24,308 bases of DNA from a virus: IMG/VR virus record IMGVR_UViG_3300036828_000358, positions 1 to 24,308 of that record; one strand, 5' to 3'. A model generated the notes under the pieces. It did no database searches. It worked only from the letters and a program-made list of their open reading frames with translations, and had not been told where the DNA came from. The position numbers and the translations under genes were made by a program. Below, piece by piece: positions 20,536 to 24,308 of this stretch (position 1 is the first letter of the stretch; each line of letters begins with the position of its first letter).

Positions 20536-22037
20536 GCGGCGGCCGCGGCCTCGATCGTGTACGAGGAGACGACCGTCTGGCTCTCCTCGATCTCTGCTTG
20601 CAATAGCATTTCGCGCACGGCGCCGATCACCGATGACCAGTCGTTTGGGGCTTCCTGAGTGACCAGCTGCATGGTCGGATACCACGGCGTGTCGGTGCGA
20701 TCGACGAGCCAGCGCCAGCACCGGCGGTAGGGCAAGAGAGCGATGCACGGGCGGCCGAGTGCGCCGGCCAGGTGCAAGGGTGCAGTGTCGACCGAGACCA
20801 CGACATCGACCTGCATCATCGCGGCCGCGGTGTCGGCGAAGTCGCCCAGGTAGCCCGACAGGTCGGGGACCAGGGCAGAGGCACCGTGGCGTGCAATGTC
20901 GCCGACCCGCTCGCCCTTCTGCAACGAGACCAGCGTCACCTGCGGAATGTCGGCCAGCCCGAGGATCTCCTCAAACGGCATGCTGCGTTTCAGGTCGGGC
21001 TCGTAGCCGGGTGATCCGGCCCACACGACGCCGACGACCAGGCGCACGCCCGGCGGGCGGTAGATCGGCAAGCCCGGCACCTCGGGCGCCTTCAGGTACG
21101 GGTCGCCCGGGATCGTCTCGAGGGTCAGATCGAGGAAGGCCGGCACCGATAGCATCGGCGAGTGGTAATCGGCCGGGGGCAGTGGGCCGGTGATGTCGAT
21201 GACCTCGTCGGCTAGTCCCGAGAAGACGGTCAGCCGCATCATCGCTTGCGTGACGGCGGCGACGACGTGGGCCCCGCGATCGCGCAGCCACGGCAGAAAG
21301 CGCATGAACTGGATGGTGTCGCCAAAGCCTTGCTCGTGGTGGACGATGATCGTCTTGCCCTCGAGCGGCTGGCCGGTCCAGCGCGGGATCCCACTATCCC
21401 AGATAGGGTAGTGGAAGAGGTCGGCCCACCGCGCCTCGTGGGCGAGCAGCCCTTCGCCCATGCGCCCGGTGGCCAGCAACGCCAGCCCGAGGTCGCGCTT
21501 GATGCGGTCCTCCTCCGGGGCATGCTTGCGGCCCTCGAAGAAGCACCCGACCGCACCCGTCGGATCGCGTAGACCAAGGCGGGCGAGGCCCAAATTGTGC
21601 CAGATCCCAGCCAGCCCGCGCGGGTCAATCACGTCGTTGGGGTCGACCTGCTCGCCGGCGACGACTCGGGCGGCGTTGCGGGCGATGCGCTCCTCGGCGA
21701 TTTGCTTGGCCCGCCACAGCAACCCGAAGGCGGCGTCGTATTGCTCCATGCGGAAGAGCGTCGTTCCCAGGTTGGCGAGATAGGCCGGGTTTTCTTCGTC
21801 GAGGTTCGCGGCGCGCTGGGCGAGCGCCAGGGCCGCCCGGTAGTGCCGCCGACCGGCGACGATGCCGGACAGCATGGTCAGTGAGTCGCCGTGGTTGGGA
21901 TCGAGCCGCAGCGCCTGGGCGAAGTGATGCTCGGCGGCGCCGACGTCGCCCGTGTCCTGGGCGGCCTTGCCGACGTCGAAAAAGCGTTGCGCGGTCGGAG
22001 CTACCCTGGCGGTGGGGGGCTCGAGAGGATCAATCAC
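20532..22037 (-). CDS. TPR-repeat glycosyltransferase (GT-B, GT9/GT41-like)
   Basis: 501 residues from GTG 22037, overlapping the upstream stop as GTGA. Residues about 15-200 hold four or five tetratricopeptide repeats (for example VGAAEHHFAQALRLDPNHGD at 32-51). Residues about 228-478 form a GT-B transferase part: HHEQGFGDTIQFMRFLP (233-249), VVWAGSPGY (337-345), and VVVSVDTAPLHLAGALGRP (412-430), followed by WRWL and DTPWYP. The SVDTA..HLAGALG block is the donor-binding region in this family. The last about 20 residues are variable. Such proteins transfer sugars to proteins or surface polymers. Substrate cannot be read from the sequence. The gene is joined by stop/start overlap to the methyltransferase. 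Glycosylation of a virion protein or of the host surface are both possible. Confidence 0.88.
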   Translation of the reverse strand: MIDPLEPPTARVAPTAQRFFDVGKAAQDTGDVGAAEHHFAQALRLDPNHGDSLTMLSGIVAGRRHYRAALALAQRAANLDEENPAYLANLGTTLFRMEQYDAAFGLLWRAKQIAEERIARNAARVVAGEQVDPNDVIDPRGLAGIWHNLGLARLGLRDPTGAVGCFFEGRKHAPEEDRIKRDLGLALLATGRMGEGLLAHEARWADLFHYPIWDSGIPRWTGQPLEGKTIIVHHEQGFGDTIQFMRFLPWLRDRGAHVVAAVTQAMMRLTVFSGLADEVIDITGPLPPADYHSPMLSVPAFLDLTLETIPGDPYLKAPEVPGLPIYRPPGVRLVVGVVWAGSPGYEPDLKRSMPFEEILGLADIPQVTLVSLQKGERVGDIARHGASALVPDLSGYLGDFADTAAAMMQVDVVVSVDTAPLHLAGALGRPCIALLPYRRCWRWLVDRTDTPWYPTMQLVTQEAPNDWSSVIGAVREMLLQAEIEESQTVVSSYTIEAAAAA

Positions 22038-22426
22038 TCGTGCGGCTCATCGGTGGTTGCGGCCGGTGAGGCTATTTCGTCGTCCGTCACCTCGGCGTCC
22101 GCTGCGGCCTGGCCCTGCGGCATTGGTCCCGGCTCGGGCGCTGGTGCGGGCTCGGCGTCGCGCTGGGCGATCGCCTCGGCGAGGTCGACGCAGCCGACGC
22201 GGCGCAATTCCGAGACGTCATCCGGATTGACGTCGTGGATCACGCGGCTCTCGTCGGCGCGGTAGTGGTTCCCCGAGCTGGTTTGAATGCTCTGGCCGGG
22301 GACGGGGGCGACCATTTTCATGTGAGGACCTTTGTCTGCGGGGAGGTCGGGCAGTAGCCCGAGAAGGAACTTGCCGCCGGGCAGCCGCGCGATCTGGTTG
22401 CGGACCTCGCGACACGGGCAGCCCAT
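22034..22426 (-). CDS. Small acidic protein, unknown; start uncertain
   Basis: 130 residues if started at ATG 22426, two bases after the previous stop. An internal ATG at 22321 (MKMVAPVPGQSI...) has a proper AAAGG ribosome site 7 bases upstream and gives 95 residues that look like a complete small phage protein: a short beta region (TSSGNHYRADESRVIHDVNPDDVSELRRVGC) and a low-complexity Pro/Ala/Glu tail. The 35 codons between the two starts (MGCPCREVRNQIARLPGGKF...) have a CPC motif and coding-like bases. They may be a separate small gene fused in frame, or an alternative N-terminus. The stop overlaps the glycosyltransferase GTG. Function not recognised. Confidence 0.65.
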   Translation of the reverse strand: MGCPCREVRNQIARLPGGKFLLGLLPDLPADKGPHMKMVAPVPGQSIQTSSGNHYRADESRVIHDVNPDDVSELRRVGCVDLAEAIAQRDAEPAPAPEPGPMPQGQAAADAEVTDDEIASPAATTDEPHE

Positions 22427-22428
22427 GG

Positions 22429-23097
22429 CTATTCGGGCAGCGCCGCCCGCAACTCGGCGGTGCGCTGTTTGAAAGCGGTCTCGCGGGCGGTGATCACCGC
22501 CTCGCGCGCCGTCAGCTCGGTGTGCACGCGCCCGGCGTCTTCCTTGGCCTTGGCGATGATCCGCGCGGCATCAGCCTGCTGGGCTTCCCTGCTTAGCGCG
22601 GCGTCGGTTTGCAGCTGCTGACGATCCTTGGCGAGCGCTTCGAGTTGCTCGCGCTGTTCGGTGGCGAGTGCCGCCCGGGTCACAGCACATTCCTCGGTGA
22701 AGGCTTTGGCGACCTGTGCGTGCTCCTCGACCTTCCGGGCCAGCAGCCCTTCGCGCACCGCCAGCTCAGCCGATTGCCTGTCGAAAGTCGCCTGCATCTG
22801 GCCGGTCTTCTCGACACCTTCGCGGCAGGCGGTCTCGCGGCGGACGAGTTCGGCCTCGTGCTCGCTGGCGGCGCGGATCCGCTGGTCGAGCTCCTCGGCG
22901 CGGGCAGCGTGCATCTGGTCGGCTTCCGCCAGTCGCGCCTGCGCAGCGGCGTGGTGCTCCTCTGCGGTCTTCAATTCCTCGAGCCGCTGGCCGAGCGTGC
23001 CGTCGACGCCCTGCTTGAGCAAAGCCACGAGCTCGCCGAGCAGCGAGAGCGCAGCGAGCGACGGCGGGCTTTCGCCGCGTGATCCCATCATCGGCAT
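22429..23097 (-). CDS. Long coiled-coil protein, unknown function
   Basis: 222 residues from ATG 23097, with GAGGAG about 9 bases upstream. Residues about 13-28 (SLAALSLLGELVALLK) are hydrophobic and could be a short amphipathic anchor. From about 33 to 217 the sequence is a nearly uninterrupted helix rich in Ala, Glu, Gln and Arg with heptad-like spacing (LEELKTAEEHHAAAQARLAE, LTAREAVITARETAFKQRT). No enzyme motif is seen. It lies in the gene block between tail terminator and tail tube. Possible roles are a scaffold-like or structural helper, but composition alone does not decide. The resemblance to the tape measure coiled coil is compositional only. Confidence 0.7.
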   Translation of the reverse strand: MPMMGSRGESPPSLAALSLLGELVALLKQGVDGTLGQRLEELKTAEEHHAAAQARLAEADQMHAARAEELDQRIRAASEHEAELVRRETACREGVEKTGQMQATFDRQSAELAVREGLLARKVEEHAQVAKAFTEECAVTRAALATEQREQLEALAKDRQQLQTDAALSREAQQADAARIIAKAKEDAGRVHTELTAREAVITARETAFKQRTAELRAALPE

Positions 23098-23110
23098 CTA
23101 TGCACGCTCC

Positions 23111-23413
23111 TCAAGTGTTGGCGATGACGGCGACCTGGTCGCCGGGGTACACCGCGTAAAACCGGGTCTCATTGGCTGCCAACCGCTGATTGCTGGTCGT
23201 CGCGGTCGGGCTCTGTCCAAACGCCAGTGAGCAGATCGCGTCGGTGTGGATCTGCACAAACCGGGTGTGGCCATTGAACGCCGCGCTGGGGACTGAGCCG
23301 ACGCCGATTGCGAGCGTCTGCTCGGTGATCGGCGGCATCACGGGGGCCACGACACTGGCGCCGTGCGAATCGACGCCGAGCTTGGCGATCTCGGCAATGT
23401 AAAGTGTCGACAT
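23111..23413 (-). CDS. Small beta-rich virion-type protein, unknown
   Basis: 100 residues from ATG 23413, with AAGGG 7 bases upstream. The N-terminus STLYIAEIAKLGVDSHG is followed by Val/Ile/Pro-rich beta strands. The second half (TRFVQIHTDAICSLAFGQSP, ANETRFYAVYPGDQVAVI) follows a pattern (F..I..D....V.FG..PTAT......A....Y..V.PGD.VAV) that I associate with short capsid- or tail-associated proteins of tailed phages. No catalytic motif. It is preceded by a 56-residue gene and followed 13 bases later by the coiled-coil gene. A small virion decoration protein is the most natural guess. Confidence 0.7.
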   Translation of the reverse strand: MSTLYIAEIAKLGVDSHGASVVAPVMPPITEQTLAIGVGSVPSAAFNGHTRFVQIHTDAICSLAFGQSPTATTSNQRLAANETRFYAVYPGDQVAVIANT

Positions 23414-23425
23414 GGGGTTTCCCTT

Positions 23426-23596
23426 TTAGGAAGGCGGCGCAAAGATCGCGGCGGCGCGCGGGTCGACCAGCAGCTCCTTGAGCTTCTCAAGGCGTGCGGC
23501 GGTCTCGGCCGACTTTCCGTCCCCGTATTCCTCTTCGAGGCACTGGAGGTCGTGTTGCGCGTCGGCAATGGCGTAGAGGGCTTCAACGAGGGTCAT
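23426..23596 (-). CDS. 56-residue helical protein, unknown
   Basis: ATG at 23596, two bases after the stop of the tail-terminator gene (TGAAAATG), which supports translational coupling. It encodes MTLVEALYAIADAQHDLQCL, then EEEYGDGKSAETAARLEKLKELLVDPRAAAIFAPPS: two short helices, acidic N-terminal half, soluble. It fills an otherwise empty 186-base interval between two confident genes with normal spacing on both sides. No family recognised. Confidence 0.7.
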   Translation of the reverse strand: MTLVEALYAIADAQHDLQCLEEEYGDGKSAETAARLEKLKELLVDPRAAAIFAPPS

Positions 23597-23598
23597 TT

Positions 23599-24114
23599 TC
23601 AGGGCACCACCATGTCAAAGAGGATCACTGCACCGCCCTGGCCGTCGGCGCTGGTATCGCCGCTGTGCTTGATCAATGGGCCTTCGATGGCTCCGGCCTC
23701 GATCAGCGCGATTGTCTGGCCGCCGACCAGCGGCTGCAGTAGCCGCACGGTGTTGCGGTTCGCATCGTCGGGTTGCAGTGCGGTTTCAACCGCGTCAATC
23801 AGCGGGTTGAGGATCGTCGAGCCGGCGAGCTCGCGATTGTCGTTGCGGAAAGCGATGATGAACCACACCGGCCAGTGGCGAATGCGCAGCCCGCGCTCGC
23901 CGCCCTCGGTATGCTCGGGCTGCTCCCACATCATCAACGCCGGCTGGATCAGCGGGTCGAGTGCGGCTGGGCCCTGGCCGGGCAAGGTGACGCGGCGCGA
24001 CACGGTGCGAAAGGGTGTCAGCGCCGGCAGTGGTTTTGAGGCACTGGCCGGTGCCTGCAGCGGTTCGACCAAGGCGAATAGCGCAGTGAATACCTGCTCG
24101 CGCGTGCAAGCCAT
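23599..24114 (-). CDS. Tail terminator-like (tail completion) protein
   Basis: 171 residues from ATG 24114. The order of features is TREQVFTALFALVEPL, RTVSRRVTLPGQGPAALDPLIQPALMMWEQPEH, RHWPVWFIIAFRND, ILNPLIDAVETALQPDD, and a beta-rich end (TIALIEAGAIEGPLIKH). This matches a widespread family of phage tail proteins of about 150-170 residues (R..R.....Q.PAL......E, LNPLLDALE.AL.P) located just after the neck gene, as here. It probably caps the tail tube for joining to the head. The ribosome site is poor: GGGG is only adjacent to the ATG. The 60 bases before it (24115-24174) show no gene. Confidence 0.75.
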   Translation of the reverse strand: MACTREQVFTALFALVEPLQAPASASKPLPALTPFRTVSRRVTLPGQGPAALDPLIQPALMMWEQPEHTEGGERGLRIRHWPVWFIIAFRNDNRELAGSTILNPLIDAVETALQPDDANRNTVRLLQPLVGGQTIALIEAGAIEGPLIKHSGDTSADGQGGAVILFDMVVP

Positions 24115-24174
24115 CCCCGGTCACCCCGTTTAGTGGTAGGTTTCGCGTGCGAGCGCCGTCAGCGCCGGTATTGC

Positions 24175-24308
24175 CTACAAGTGCCCGAATGTAATGGTGC
24201 CCTGAAACGCCGCCTCGATCTCGCGGCGGCGCTGCGCCAGAGCCGCCCGCAAGTAGGAGCGCTCGGGAATGCGCGTGGGGTGCGCCCTGGCGTGCATGGC
24301 AAAGACGC
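24175..24308 (-). CDS. C-terminus of neck/virion morphogenesis protein (gp10-like), 5' end beyond window
   Basis: The frame is open from the right edge and ends with TAG at 24175-24177. The 44 visible codons include HPTRIPERSYLRAALAQRRREI, ending FQGTITFGHL. The pattern (IP.R.YLR.AL.....EI) is the hallmark C-terminal region of HK97 gp10-like and virion morphogenesis proteins, which act at the head-tail junction. Position directly before the tail terminator gene agrees with that. The rest of the gene is outside the window. Confidence 0.75.
   Translation of the reverse strand, partial: VFAMHARAHPTRIPERSYLRAALAQRRREIEAAFQGTITFGHL

Noticed and set aside
20536-20748. N-terminal extension of the methyltransferase to ATG 20748
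   Set aside because: These codons overlap the glycosyltransferase in another frame and read as Arg/His-rich noise. Motif I starts right after the TTG at 20535, which has stop/start coupling.
1-24308. tRNA genes, CRISPR arrays, insertion sequences, integrase and attachment sites
   Set aside because: Searched by eye on both strands. No cloverleaf-like gene, regular spaced repeats, transposase motif or integrase motif was found.

Overview
This window is a late-gene (tail) module of a long-tailed, non-contractile siphovirus or a prophage of one. The DNA is GC-rich, with long antisense open frames throughout. The tail-tip gene set (DUF2460, DUF2163, NlpC/P60 peptidase, phage-tail_3-like hub) follows the order of the Rhodobacter gene transfer agent tail tip. 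This and the general look of the small proteins suggest an alphaproteobacterial host, most likely in the Rhizobiales (Bradyrhizobium-like). That host call is inference. No integrase, attachment site, capsid or terminase gene is visible, so free phage and prophage cannot be told apart here.

Almost all genes run on the minus strand and are transcribed from the right edge to the left. From the right: the end of a neck/virion-morphogenesis protein (24175-24308), a tail-terminator-like protein (23599-24114), then about 4.3 kb of extra genes (19451-23596). These are four small or unknown proteins, a TPR glycosyltransferase, a DNA cytosine-5 methyltransferase and a 58-residue protein. The block ends in a clear intrinsic terminator (19401-19424). 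After it come the tail tube protein (18563-19312), a cluster of three hairpins, an unexpected winged-helix protein (17766-18434), the two tail assembly chaperones made by a -1 frameshift (16877-17742), and a 1984-residue tape measure protein carrying two peptidoglycan hydrolase domains.

The left half is the tail tip: DUF2460 distal tail protein (probably starting at a rare ATT codon), DUF2163 hub protein, a fibre-like protein, NlpC/P60 peptidase, a hub/host-specificity protein split over two genes, and two paralogous beta-helix spikes. The spikes share an almost identical leader, signal-peptide-like N-terminus and anchor. The second spike runs off the left edge. Three small plus-strand genes interrupt the operon (7327-7554, 7554-7805, 10685-10876).

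The most surprising items are: a perfect 16-bp palindrome matching the bacterial chromosomal parS (ParB) consensus at 10880-10895; the glycosyltransferase/methyltransferase cassette between tail terminator and tail tube; a winged-helix protein with a triple-hairpin leader inside the tail operon; a tape measure protein with tandem lytic transglycosylase and M15-type peptidase domains; a recoding site for the tail chaperones; and the duplicated spike 5' module with Sec-like N-termini. No stretch over 300 bases lacks a gene.
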